This document shows positions 32,710 through 46,400 of a stretch of 64,000 bases of DNA, in pieces (position 1 is the first letter of the stretch; every line of letters begins with the position of its first letter). Position numbers and translations under genes: made by a program. The notes beneath the pieces were generated by a model. The model saw nothing but the letters and a program-made list of their open reading frames with translations. It was not told where the DNA came from and ran no database searches. Source of the stretch: Platynereis dumerilii (Eukaryota; Annelida; Polychaeta; Phyllodocida; Nereididae); assembly GCA_026936325.1 (NCBI GenBank), contig JAPTHN010000011.1:31288501-31352500 (forward strand), given 5' to 3'.

Positions 32710-34265
32710 CTACATTCCTCCCTTCATGCCTTTGTTCATTCCTTTGTTCATTCCTTCCTTCATTCCTTCTTTTCTTCATTCCTTCCTGCATTCTTTCCAC
32801 CGAATTTGTAAACACTGGATCTAGCTGGCACTAGGATGCTTTTAGGACGAATTTAGTATAAACAAGTTGTTGATAACAGCTAACTTTTACAGTTAACATC
32901 AAACAGGACTGCTACAAGGTGTGTCATGTTTCTCACACATAGTTCCATGTGATAAATGGACATTCTTGAAGTATAAAGTATATGCTGACCTGCTTTTTTC
33001 ACTTCTAAGGGAATACTTGATATGTGAACATGAATTAAGGTATGTTTTTCTTTAGGCTTTCTTATCATTGTCAGCTAATAGTAAATAACATGTCACATGA
33101 AATATTGTCCATTAGATTTTTAATATGATTGCACCATTTTCAATAAACTTCCTGTTGAGATTAATTGAGTACAAGCAAACACTGACATAGACCAACTGCA
33201 CAAATCAAGTAAAAAAAATCATTGTACTTATATTTGAAATTAAAGATTAGATCTGCCAATTCTACATAGAATTCAACTTGCATTAAAATAACAAAACTGG
33301 TAAATTCACAACATTGGGGTGATATGAAACAATACCAATCAACACAATTGCATGTTTTTCAGAATTAAGGGAGTTCAATTCATTTTATTAGTCCAGAAGA
33401 GCCCCACCATGTCATAGGAACCAACAAAGCTGTAAAACAAATCTCACTGAATTGAAAGCAAGTGCCCCCCCTCAATGATGACTGTGATGCAGCCATAGTC
33501 CTGTGCCCTGCTATGTGAATGCATACAGGCCAGGAGACCAGGCTAATGCAGCCATAGCCACACTGGGGGAGAGTGTGTGTAGAACTGGGCAAGAAATACT
33601 TTCAAAATGTCACAATAAAGGCACTAAATGTTAGTTTAAAGATTCGGGGACAAACTTTATGACAGTAACGTAACATACAGTGAAGAAGGGCTCTAAAAGT
33701 AGTGGCAGGTGCCCAGTAGCTTTTACATAAAATCGGGGCAAGAATGTTAACATTTCAGTGTGTGCAAAAAAGCTTGCTTACGAAACCAAGGGCTTGCCCA
33801 AGGGGGGGGGGGGACACGCCCAGGGCAGCGCAATGAGATTGGTGAAAGAGAGTGAACTCCAGAGTGCTTACGAGATTGCATGAAATCCTTGGGGTTGTGA
33901 AAAATCCTCAACGTAAAATCGGAGGAGACTTTATTTTTCAGTGAATTAAAGTCAGGCTGGCACAAATTTATGAAATTTGATTGTGAAAATATAAAAATTT
34001 GTAATGCCATTTTCTGAGTTCTTTCTGCTTTAGATTTGCACCTGCTCTGAATTTTGACAGACCTTTAAATAGCCTTTCGCTAAAACTTTATTTGTTTGCT
34101 CTCTAATCTACAAGACAGGAGAGTAAGAAATGTTCCACATTTTGTCCTTAATCAACAGGAATGATACATGTATTACTGAACAAAATAAACAACATTATGA
34201 AACAAAGGTACGTTGGATTAATGATTAACTTATACATGTCCTATAATATAACACAATATCATGAC

Positions 34266-34408
34266 AGTTCAATAAGGATTGGTTCTGCAGACATCACCTG
34301 TATTAGTTGACATACTAACAGCTGATTGGTCAAAGCATGCCATGCCTAGAACTGCCAGTCTGGCAAGAATAAAAATAAACTATTCATTCTGTTATTTAAT
34401 TTTGGAAG
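34266..34408 (+). promoter_or_regulatory. core promoter of gene D: two inverted CCAAT boxes and A/T box
   Basis: ATTGG occurs at 34278-34282 and 34325-34329, and AATAAAAATAAAC at about 34368-34380; the last two lie 84 and 41 nt before the ATG. The block is almost identical to that of gene E. Confidence 0.6.
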
Positions 34409-37400
34409 ATGCTGACTGTTCTGACGCAAGAACAACTCCCAGAGGCCTTGGCAGCCATCAAGGCACAAAGGACAGGGGCCATCTCAATAGTAGTAAGTAT
34501 ACAGGCAATGCCTCCTTGTATTCAAAATACCATTCATTCATACTAGCATGTCAATTTGTGATTTACATAATTGCATACAGCAAAGCAACACATACAAAGG
34601 CTGTATCCAATCTAAACTATTGTCGCTTTGGTCAGCGTTCTTTATGGTCCTTGAGCCTTGTTCAACTGGTTTCCTGACCAACTTAACTTGCAAACTAAGT
34701 ATTCTTGGAAAAAGCAGTAACAACAACCTAACCGCTTTGCAAAATAAATCATTTGGCTATCCTTTGTCTCTTTAATGATATGGTAAAATAGCAATTTATA
34801 CGTGGTCGATAGAGAGAAAATTAAAATGGTCAATCTCAGCAATAGGTATGATTGAGTTGGATCACTACCTACTACCCAGAGGAAAAAAAAGAGTAAATTT
34901 GAAGCACTTGAATTATTTAAATTACCAAATGTGCTCCGATTATAATGCAAAAATGCATTTGTATACTTTTCTGCAAGGGAGCGTATTTGGAGATTATGGA
35001 TTGGTATATCAAAAGTATACATGAAGTATAATTTAAATAATTCGAGTGCTTCAAATCCATACTCTTTTCCTCGGGTAGCATGATATTATATGGTACATTT
35101 ACATGTGGTTCTTTTTGGCGCTCCTTGCCATTGCCTCATTTTTTATAGGCCTACATAAACTGCTGGAATAACAAATTATTACAGTTCAAAACACGATAAC
35201 AAATTATTAGATTGTGCACACAAATGATAAGCTATATTTGCCTGGCTATATCCCAGTAGTGTCCCTACTTTCCAAACATAGTTCACTGGTCTAATAAAGA
35301 AACGGTCTGTATTCAACATAATGTAAACTTAGAACTGTGTTATAAGGATCTCTCCAATACGATATTCGTCCTAGTTGGACACTACGCGTCGCACCAGTCG
35401 CATCCAATTTCCTCTCTCTCTCGCTAGAGTTCTCAAGTTATTGATGTCAGTCGATATTCCTAGGTTTTGCAGATCTTTTTTAACTGTATTCCACCAAGTT
35501 GTTGTTGGTCTTCCTGGATCTCGCCTTGCTTGTGTCATAAATTCTGTTAAGGCCTTGTTAGCAGGTGTTGCTTGAGACAGTCTCAATACATGGCCAAGAA
35601 ATCTGAATCTTCTTTGTTTGATGGTTGTACTCCAAGGCTTTGTCTTTGTTCTTCTGTAAAGTTCTTCATTCGTGATCTTGTCCATTTTGGTGACATTGAG
35701 GCATTTTCTGAGAAATGTTCTTTGCTGCACATCAATTGTATTTTCAAGCTTTTTTGTTAATGTCCATAGTTCAGAATTGTATAAAAATATTGATGATACA
35801 AAGGCTTCGAATCGTCTGATTTTATTCTTTATTGATGATTTCTTGCTGGTGGCGAATTTTTCAATTTTGTTGAATGCATCGTATGCTAGACCTCTCCTTC
35901 TCTTTATGTCTTCGGATGTTTTGAGTATTGTCCCAAGATATTTGCATTTTTTCCAGGTTTCAGGACCATCTTTTCTGACGATGTAATGTTCAGTTTTACT
36001 TTGATTAATTTGAAGATTTCTCTCAGCTAATTGTCCAGGTATTCTTTCTTTGATGTCTTTCACTTGTATGTTGTTAGTTGTGACCCAGCCTATGTCATCG
36101 GCATATTGTTGTTCGTGTGTATATCCCGAGTCGGACGTCTGATTCGCATAAGCGTGATCTCCTGTCGCTGGTGGTGTGTAGATTTCTTCTTTTGCTTGTG
36201 TGTAATATCCATGATCTTGTAAGGCTGGGATTAATTTCTTTTTTTGGCTTAGACTTAATGCTAGGTAGAAGATAAATAGAAATGCACTTGCAGAATCTCC
36301 TTGAGGTGATCCAATGTTTGTTATAAAATTTTCTCCTACAGTTTTTTCAACTCTCATTTTTATATTAACATCTTTGAGTAATAGATGGAATATATGGAGT
36401 TCATCTACATTAAGTACTGATTTCATATCTTGAATGAGAGTGTTTCTGTCAATTGTATCGAAAGCTTTGGACATATCAAAGAGTAAAATATTGATCTCAT
36501 AATCACTTGATGTAATGGCTTTGTCACAAAGCATTTTAATTGCGAAAACCTGTTCTGTTGTTCCACGTCCTGGTAAATAGGCTGATTGTGATGGTGGAAT
36601 TTGGGACTGTAGTCTCTCAGTTGTGCGGCGAACGATGATTATGGCGAGTATTTTTCTAATGATTGATAATAAAATTACTGGTCGACAGTTTTCTGCAGGG
36701 CCTTTAGCTTTTCCTGGTTTTGGAAGGGGTATTAAAATACCTGATTTTATTTCTATAAGGATACCCCACTTAAAAATGACATCAGAATTTGTACTATTGT
36801 CCTGAGGGTCAATACGATACGATACGATAAGATACAATACGATAATACTTTATTGAATCATTGAAAACAACGAAACTCATTTGATTTACATGGCTCTATC
36901 ACAATCACGTGCAATTAACATCAACAAAATAAATAAATAAATAAATATATATATAATAATTACAATTTTGTTTGGATAAAATGATTCAAACGGGACATGA
37001 GCAGGGGTCAAAACAAACTGTTTTAAACTTAAAGAAAAAATACCGTGCAAGCACGTAAACCCCGCTGGCTCTATGTGAAGCCATTGAGACCATTTGGATA
37101 CTGTTACATGCATACAAAAGTAATAAATTCCAGTATTGTTTGCAGAGAAAAATTAGCATTAATAAACACTTGAATAGGGCATTGGTTTCACATTAGTAAA
37201 TGGCATCATATTTTGGCCTTTTATCTTTATAATCTGTGAAATAGCTTCTTTTTTTTCAAATTTGATGAACTTTCTTACCAGAACTATTAATTCATATGAC
37301 CAGTCCTTATCATACTACGTTTACTACTACAGTAGATTAAAAATTCAAGATAAAAAGTTTGTAGATAATGCAGTTCTGGAGTTTTAGCTAACTGAAAAAG

Positions 37401-40400
37401 TTGCATCAATAATAGGCCTATATGCCAAATTGAAGAGCCTATTGGAATGCCTGCAGAGATAAATCAAGATGAGAGATACCCCTTAAAGGTATTCAAAGCC
37501 ACTTCATGGACCCAAGATATCATGTCTGGAAACAATCAAGGTCGTATCTTTCATGAAATCCCAAATATTACAAAAATGTGATAAAAGCAGTCTGTTTTGA
37601 AAATGTTTCTAAACTAAACTGTTCAAGATATTGAGCTGAAACTATTCACACATCTATTACACTAGGCTAGTTTGAGAAATGTTTGAGACCAATCTAAGGG
37701 GGTCAGGCGGAAAAAACATGGAATTACGCACATCTAATTGCCGGAAATGCCTGGAAACTTATCATTCCCGTCTGTATGACAAAATAAGATAACAGGCAAA
37801 GTTTGAATGAAATATGAGCAACACAGAGTGAGCTAAGATTGACGAAATCCCCAGCTACCCGTCATATGGAGGACTGCAGTACCCCTTAGACTATTACATA
37901 GCCAGCGGGGTAAAAACTGTGAAACTTACAGAAAAACAACATTAAATTGTCAAAGCATCCGGGACAGCCATCAGACCATTAAGAAGGAGCCATAGATATA
38001 GTGGCCCCATTCCAGTGTCGCACCCTGGACTGCTTTGTGCCAGTATCACCACCTTTTCCGTACTGGATCACCCTCAGTTCCAAAAATCTGGTCAAAGTGT
38101 TGTCTCTACTGGTACAGGTTTGTGTGTAAGAATTCAGTATATTGTATGCTATGTAAACATTCAGAGCATTCAATCACACACTTGATTGAAGCGCAGTTCA
38201 TGTATGAGTTTGAAAAAGACCAAGCCATAAAAACTACAGACTGACACAGTCTCTGTGTCGAACAGCCTTAGCTAGAGTGAACTGATGGATTTCAATGACC
38301 CAATTCCATGCACGTGTAAATCCACATATTTTTTGATTGCAGCATCTGAATTCTGGCAGTCTTCGTGCCATACAGCACTCAGAAGTAGGTCAAGCAACTG
38401 GATTGCATGCACACAGAGGATGCCAGCTTACAGTGACCATAGATATTGACAGATTTAGTCAATTATATGCAAACCTTCATAGATTAGATTGTATAACTGC
38501 AGAATTGAAATAGGTTACACACTCTAAACATTGGGTTGTCACAGTGACTAGTTCATGACTACTTTAGGGTAGTAATGGGTGCAAAATTTGTTGCTGACTA
38601 CCTGGTAAGTCATTTTGACCATGCCTGACTATCCAGGCATAGTCAAAATGACTATGTAGTTCATACATTAGCTGGGGAAACTGTACTAAAAGTAGTCAGA
38701 AACGTAATTACTAGTCTAAAGTTGTAGAATGTATTACAAGCTAGTAGAAATGACTATTCCCTTGGTCATTGTATTACTACTCCATAGTAATTGCAGGCTG
38801 GTGGAAATGAAAAGCCGATTGTTGTTGTCGCATTAAACAACAAACACAACTAATGCTTAATCTCCTTTAGTTGGCCAAGATCACTGAACTTTTCTGATGA
38901 AGTGGTCATTTGCTGCTCTGCAATTGAACAGGACTTACGATTTTAAATGCAGAATTACATACCAGTAAGTAAGTATGATTATCCAATTACTTTCATATGA
39001 ACACGAAGGTGGTCTGTCATCTCATTGAGTATCAATTAACTAAGTATAATTGGGCTAAGTAAAGTATTTTTGTTTTCAAATGGCTATGTCTCAATTTATC
39101 TGAATGACTGATTAAATATCTATCTATCAGCTTTGTCCTGTGTATAAGGAATCAAGTGGCATCAGGTGACACTGTCTGCCAACAAGTAAAATATCCCACA
39201 TATGGTGTAATGCTTCTGTTTATGTCATAATGAACGGACAAATAAAAGTATATTCTATTCTATTCTATTCTATAATACACTGTTGCTCATAAATATCGTC
39301 CATTGGATGGCATAAGGAGCCAGACCGATTTTCTGACTTTTCAGGAGAGCAAATTTGGTGAAAAGTAAAGTTTTTGTGGAATATACTGCATGGATTTCAA
39401 AAAAGAAAAACATCAATTGGTTCACAAATGTAATGGGCCCTGTTATGTGTGCTTGTACTTAAATAAACATTTTTTATTAACATAGAAATTGTAATATAAC
39501 CCCAAACAATTTTGTAGAGATCTGTGATTACGAATAACAAAAGGAGCCAAAATAACTTGGATCATTGAGAACTAGAGGACCAGTTTCACACAGTTCGCTG
39601 CAGAGTACTTTGGATCCGTATGCCATAAGAGAACACTGGAATATGTGATGATTTCTTTTCTGATACACAGACCTAAATGACTTTGGATCACTCTATCAGA
39701 ACATAAACATTGAAGTTACACAGACCTAAATGACTTTGAATCACTTTATCAGTACATAAACATTGAAGTTTTATGGTACTTTTTGTTGTCTAATAAGGAG
39801 GCATCATACCTTGGATCATTTTCTGACACAGATTCATCATACAAACTCCCCTTTTCAGAAGTAAAACGAGCCAAAGTAATTAATCTCCTCTCCCACTGCC
39901 TCAGAGAAGACAGTTCACTTCATGTTGATTAAATATTTAGTAATAATGACAAATATTTGGATGTTATATTGTCATCTATTGAGCCAGCGACTGTAAGACT
40001 AAATACTAATAGGTCATCTAAGGGGGCAACCATTTAATAATCAGAGGGGCTTGGATTTTCCTCGTCGGGAAATTTTTATTTCACGATGACGGCGGCAGTG
40101 ACTATTTATTTCAAGCTTGAGAAATCCCCGAATATTCATTAAAAAAAAGAATCACCTTCTTAAGCAGCAATCATTTTATTTCAAGACTACCCAAAAATGA
40201 TTTATTAATTTCATGAAAATTGAGCAAGAAATTATTTATTTAGAAAGAAAACCAAGCCCCCCCCCCCTTGAGATTAAACGGTGGCCCCCTAATAGCTTGT
40301 CCTTCATTTCCACGGTTATTTTAACCCAAGACTCTCCCGATTTTAACCTTGCTAAATGGATACTTCAATCGCTTCAAAAAAGTGGCCCATGCAAGATCGA

Positions 40401-43400
40401 CATTGTAATTACCAGTACCTTCAGTGTCTTGGATATGATATGCTGTTTCATTTTTTATTTTTTGATGATTAAAAATTTACCTTGTTATTTTTTTATTATT
40501 ACAATGTAAAATAGTGATTTTCTTGTTATTATTACTTCAAAATAATTTTTGTATTAAAAATATTAATATAAGAGTATAGGGCATGAGGCCTGGGTCAGGT
40601 CAAAATCTAACCCCCCACCCTTCTTTGACCCTTGACCTGACCTAGGCCGCAGACCAGAATAAGCAAAAATTAAAATCAATAAAAAAAAAGTTCCCCAGGA
40701 TTGAAGTATGGAGAAAAATAGCTAAAAACAACGAGACTGCTAAAGAGCAAAATTTGAAGCTCACAACAAAAAAGGTAAATCTTAGCTCAGTATTTAAAAA
40801 GTATGCCTTTAAAGAGATATCATAAGTACAAAAACTTCAAAGATGAAAGAAAAATCATTGGGTTTTCATAGAAGGGCCTTTGCCAACTGGTGAGGTAAAA
40901 AGGTCATTTTCACTTTTAGAAAAAGTCTCCAAATCTGACCATTAATGGGGTGACCATTTAATATCCAATTAATTTCTGGAGGGGGTATTTCTTCACAAGT
41001 TGTTGCTTGATTTACGAATGATGATCCGGGAATTTTGTGCACTTTAGATAATAATTACTGCCACCATTACCATGTGTTAAATTTCCCGTTCAGGTAAACT
41101 CAAAGCCCCCCTCCAAATTATTAAATGGTCATCCCCTAGATATAAGGGCATTGCTTTCACTGTGTATGGAGTCACATTTGGCCTTTCTCACTGCGTAACA
41201 CTTTCAATAATTGAACATAAAGATTAGATCAAACGGCCCGTCAAGTTGAGGGTGGCTCCATGTCCCCTACAAATCGTATATTTAATATTTTTTGTTGTAT
41301 TTTAATAATTATTCAAAATGATATTTTTTGTACAATTGAAAAAAATCTTATTATGTGAGTCACATATTTAGTTATTCTCAAGCAGACTAAGACGAAGATC
41401 TAGAGCAGCTGTGCGATATCAAAAATAAAATAAAATGGAAACAAAAGACTATTTAAGAAATTTACACAAAACTAGAAAAGCCCATTTGGCAAATGCACTG
41501 TTACATAGTCATATTAATAGGTATATGGATATATGTGCATGAACATGCAATTAGGGAACTGTGGCAAAATTTTGGAAAAAAATATTTTTGCACAAAAATG
41601 TGGCTAGAAAAATGTTGGGAATACAGTCTTTTGTTTGAAAATTAAGAAAACAATTTTGAAAAAAAATTGGGTGGAAAAAAATTAGGATAGAAAAATTTTG
41701 GGAATTAGGCCTACAAGTGTAAAAGAAAAATTGCAAAAAAAATTAATTTGAAAACATTTTTGGAAAAAAAATTGCGAAATCTGTTTTTTTTTTGTTGGAA
41801 AAAAGAAATACCCTTGGCCCCTAAGTATAACAATGTCAAATCACTGTGCGAATTTGGTAATGGTGGGTCACCCAGACGCCTCATGAGGAGGAACAAAACT
41901 ATAAAAGTTGCCCTTTATATTGTAAGATTATATTTGAAATAGGCCTACCATTAAAGAAAAAATATATATATAAATTATATAGGCTATATATTGAAATATT
42001 GAAAAACACTAAATGTTATAATGAATGCAGATTGTTACTTTGAAATGCAAATTTATTTAAAAAAATACATGAAGGTGTTTTATCCCTAAACATTTTGATG
42101 AAGGTGTTGGCCTACAATACTTTAGGTACATCAATGAGATCCATGAGGTTTCACCATAGCAACCATGATATGAGGACAGGTCTGAATTACAGAAATCCTT
42201 AAATTTTATTGACCAATGTGTCGGAACTCAACATCATCAAGAATGAAAATCTCAATGAATTCTGCACTTTGGCTCCTTTTAACACTAAAATTCAGGATAA
42301 TATGGCTCCTTGTTGTGTCACACAATGATCCAAAATACTGCAGATCACTTTAAGTTGTACAAATGCAGTCTAAGTAACAATTCTACAAAGCGCCTCATTA
42401 CTTTGGATCGTCCTGTGACCACAAGCACAGCAATAAACATGTGCCTTATGTATCACAGACCGAGCCATGTTACAATGGATCTTTATAACATGACCATAAA
42501 AGGCATCAGCACTGCTCTGAGCTCTTCTAACATACGGAGCCTAAGTCTTTTGCATCTCTGTGTTGTGAGCTGGGGAAGCAAAAACTGTTTCATTGTTCAT
42601 CTGAACATCATTTTGGCTTTTTTGTTGAATTGTCAATATTCACAACCAATAAGATACATGAAAACATGACCACACGAACAAAATTTTAATATTCTCATAA
42701 TCTGTATGTCCTAAATTTTAAAATATACAAAAATCATTTTTTGACCCAAAGTAACTTGGCTCCTTATGCCATCCACCCGACGATATGGAATACTTCGACA
42801 TTCTCCATTGAAATTGATAACTTTAGCAACTTCTGTTTGAGCACATGATGGTCCGATTCAATGGTAACTGCAAGATGACTTGAGCTTTTCAATGGACCTT
42901 ACTAACATTCAAACTCTGGAATTGACTTTTATTTTCCAAAAAAATATTCCATACTTATGAGCAGGAGTGTACATGACTTGTATGTTGTTGTTTTTTTTTC
43001 ACCCCAATTTTTACAAGTTTAGTTTGGGAGTTATTAACTTGACGAGTCAATCATTCAACATAAATTTGTCTTTCTCTTTCAGATTACCAGCATACATGTA
43101 CCAGATGCCGGATATGTCTTAAAAAGCATGACCAACACCAGTGGTGGATCCAGGGGGGGGGCCTAACCCTGCCCCCCCCCCCGACCACTGAGATGGAAAT
43201 AACGTTTGGAAGAAAGAAGGGCATAACGTGGGTCCAGCCCGCAAATGCAGATACGATGCTCACTCAGGCCCAAGGAATGCCGAAACGATGCCCGACCCCC
43301 TAGACAACCCTGTCTTGCTCGATCTGCCACTTAATGCCAGCTTCAAAACATAAAGAGGTAAAGAAATATAAATTATTTTTCGGTGTTTTGACTGATTTGA

Positions 43401-46400
43401 TAATTGCCTTTGTGAAAATAGCTAATGACATCAATGGTTTATTTCATCCTGTATCTTGATCCAATTCTTAAAAATGTAATTTTTGTCTGTTAATTTCCAT
43501 TTTTTCATGATTTTATCACAGTGTCACTTCTTGTTGTATTGCAGATCCCTGATTTAATTCTCAGTATACTCCCATGTACAAGAGTATGTCAGCTTTATTC
43601 AAGGGAATACCAGTCAAACCGACTTAATGGCCAATGACCATGCAGGATTATCAGGATTTTTTGGATTCTAAATGGCTGTGGCGTCTCCTCTATCTTTAAA
43701 AATTAACCCAGCATGATGGAAACATTTATAAAGTATCAACGATCATTGAGAAAATGACTTTGAAATGGATGCACCCAGCTGTGAGGAACTGAAGGCAGCA
43801 ATATAATGTTCATCAAATGTGTTGAAGCTTTTGTGTCTCACCTCAACTTGGATGATAGTAAAAGGTGGGGAGCATTCTTTTCCACGGCCTTCCCTTCGAT
43901 TTTTGTTGATGCTTTTAATTGGCAAGTATTTTCCACTTGATTGTGTGTTTGATATCTTTAATGCAAACTGTGTTTACATAATATCAACTGTTAACTGGAT
44001 GCCATTTGATTGTTTGTTTGAATATGCTACCCTTCTAAAGTTTTAATACAGCATGAACAGAGAAAGTGAGGTTTCTTTAAAAAATACTTCCTTTTTAACA
44101 CAACTTTTATTCATTAGTTACTTAGCTTTAAGTATCTGGGTTGATATACCACATAATCCACATTACAGGGTGACCCACCTCAACTTGTGCATTGATGTTG
44201 TAACCAAAACAGTGTTTGATGAAAAAGTTTAGGATTTCCAATGCAAAAACGAAATTGGATTTTCAGTAACAAGAGACAAGAGAAGAGTATTATGCAAGTT
44301 TGATTCACTTTTGGTTCAAATTGGACTCAGAAAAAGAGTTCAAATTTTTTCATAGCTTTTTTTCTGATTTTTTACTATTTAGCTCTGTCAACCTTGGAAA
44401 TTTTTTTCGGCTCACATGTAATGCATTTACTGTGCTACAGAAGCTATAACAAAGCAGTGCCAGGGCTTTTCTTTGAAGGAGGTTTGGGTTTAAGGAGTCA
44501 GGAAGCCCAAATACTGTCCTGATGCAGTGAACCATTTTCATACCGGTAATTTCCTGGGGTCTATTACCTGTGATGGGTGGGCAAAAATTGTTGTTACCTC
44601 ACGATAAGCATTTGAATAGCTTAATTTTACATGGGAATATCATTAATCACTTTCAATTTGAGCATTGATGTGTTTATCCGCCACTTTTTTAATGGTTCCA
44701 ATAATGCACATAAATTGTCATCAATGAATCTTATATCTCCAAGAAAAATTACTTGACTTGGATTTCTGGGCAAAATGACAAGGTGAATTTGTTGAGGGGA
44801 ATCTTCTGCACCTGGCAGTATTACAGAACCATGTGTTTCCATCGCAAATGTTGGTCAAAATAAGACTAGATTTTGAGGGATGGAAATTTGTGACTTTCTA
44901 GATGACACCAAAAATGGATTTTGGTAGAAGTGTTGCTATACTTTTTCTCTTTGCTTTTAAAACCTGAGTGTCATATTTTACGTTTCTATTGAGTCTGACA
45001 ATCATAATACCTTACTATTTTGGGTTGGAAATCATCTGTGTGTCGGTTATGCTAATTGTTTTGCCATATTTTGACTTGTTTGTCTCCGACTGGTTGTCAT
45101 TCTAAATTTTCTGACTTGGTAACATACAGTGGACTCTAAATCTCACAAACACCATCCATTCCCTTCCTCAAGAACCTCCTTTTGCATATCAAAGTCATTT
45201 CAGACAGTCTTGGAGGACTTTGGTAATGCTGGTGCACTTTGAATGCTTCGCGGCTGATTTTTCGGCACAAAATAAAACAGCGACACATTTTCACTTGCCT
45301 GTAATTTTTGATAGAATTACTGCAGAGGCTTTAACTCACTTTATTTAACAGCCATTACTACCAATTCGACAAATATGTTTTCAAAAATTGCCTGTCTCAT
45401 TTTGTGTTGTCTTCAGTAAAATGTTAAAGTCATGCACAAGTTGAGGTGGGTCACCCTGTATGGTATTCTATGAAAAGTTTTTTCAACAAAATTATCTTCT
45501 AGCTTTATGAAATTTAGTAGATTTTTATACGTTTTCGTGGTTATGATTCAACTTAACAGTAATTTCATACAAGTGAAATGAAGTATTTTAAAGAAACCTC
45601 ACATCTTCTGTTGCGTCCAAAATTTCAGAGTTTAGTGTATTTTATTGCTATATTATGTGAATATTCTCGGTATTTATGATGATTGACATCTTTTAGTGAA
45701 AGATGACATACACAATATGTAATTGCTTGATAATAAATTTATATAGTATTTATTAACAAATTATGATTATATGATTGAAAAAAGGAGACCTATAATATAG
45801 CTACAATTTACTTTCATGTCATTAAATAGTTGTGAATGATGAAATAAACTGTTTCTATTAATTTGGTTTTGCATACTTCTGTGTCAAGGCTCTCTTCTTT
45901 CTAGAGTGGGCAACATTTTCTTTGGTGAAATACAAAGTTCTGAGGTTCTGAAGGGAGGGGTAGGGCAGGGCAGGGGCAACTTTATATAAAGCAATAAATT
46001 GACCCGCCTGCGTGGTCCAAAATACCAGATACCTGGTCAAAATCACTAGCCTATGTTGTCCTAAAGACCAGTTGCCTGGTCACAATTACTAGTCTGTATT
46101 GTCCTGAAGACAAATCACATGGTCAAAATTACCTGGCTACATTGTCCTAAAGACTAGTTTACCTGGTCAAAATTACTAGCCTGTGTTGTCCTAAAGACCA
46201 GCTACCCGGTTAGAATTACTAGTCTGTGTGGTCCTGAAGACCAGTGGCCAGGTCAGGATTACTAATTCATGCATCATGCTTACTAAGAAAGTAGTCAAGC
46301 TAACTATCAGGTGTAATAAAAATTACTATCCTTTAGTCCGTTCCTTGATGAATTTAGCAGGTTACATGACTACAGTGTTGTCAGACTGACTCAAAAAGTA

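Larger units (their letters stand above)
31637..34318. other. spacer between genes C and D
   Basis: It contains a GAA-rich run (about 31970-31996), a long TATC microsatellite, a 114-bp hAT-like MITE (32596-32709), a CATTCCTT-rich tract after it, and a poly-G run near 33800. Past about 34140 it aligns with the sequence upstream of gene E (TACATGTATTACTGAACAAA in both). No exon is recognised. Confidence 0.55.

Noticed and set aside
40213-40509. 98-codon frame in the nested MITE
   Set aside because: Includes the C-run and subterminal repeat of the element; no protein family resemblance.
44627-44842. 71-codon minus-strand frame in the mariner-sized element as a transposase relic
   Set aside because: No D,D(34)D or helix-turn-helix motif could be identified; left as noncoding.
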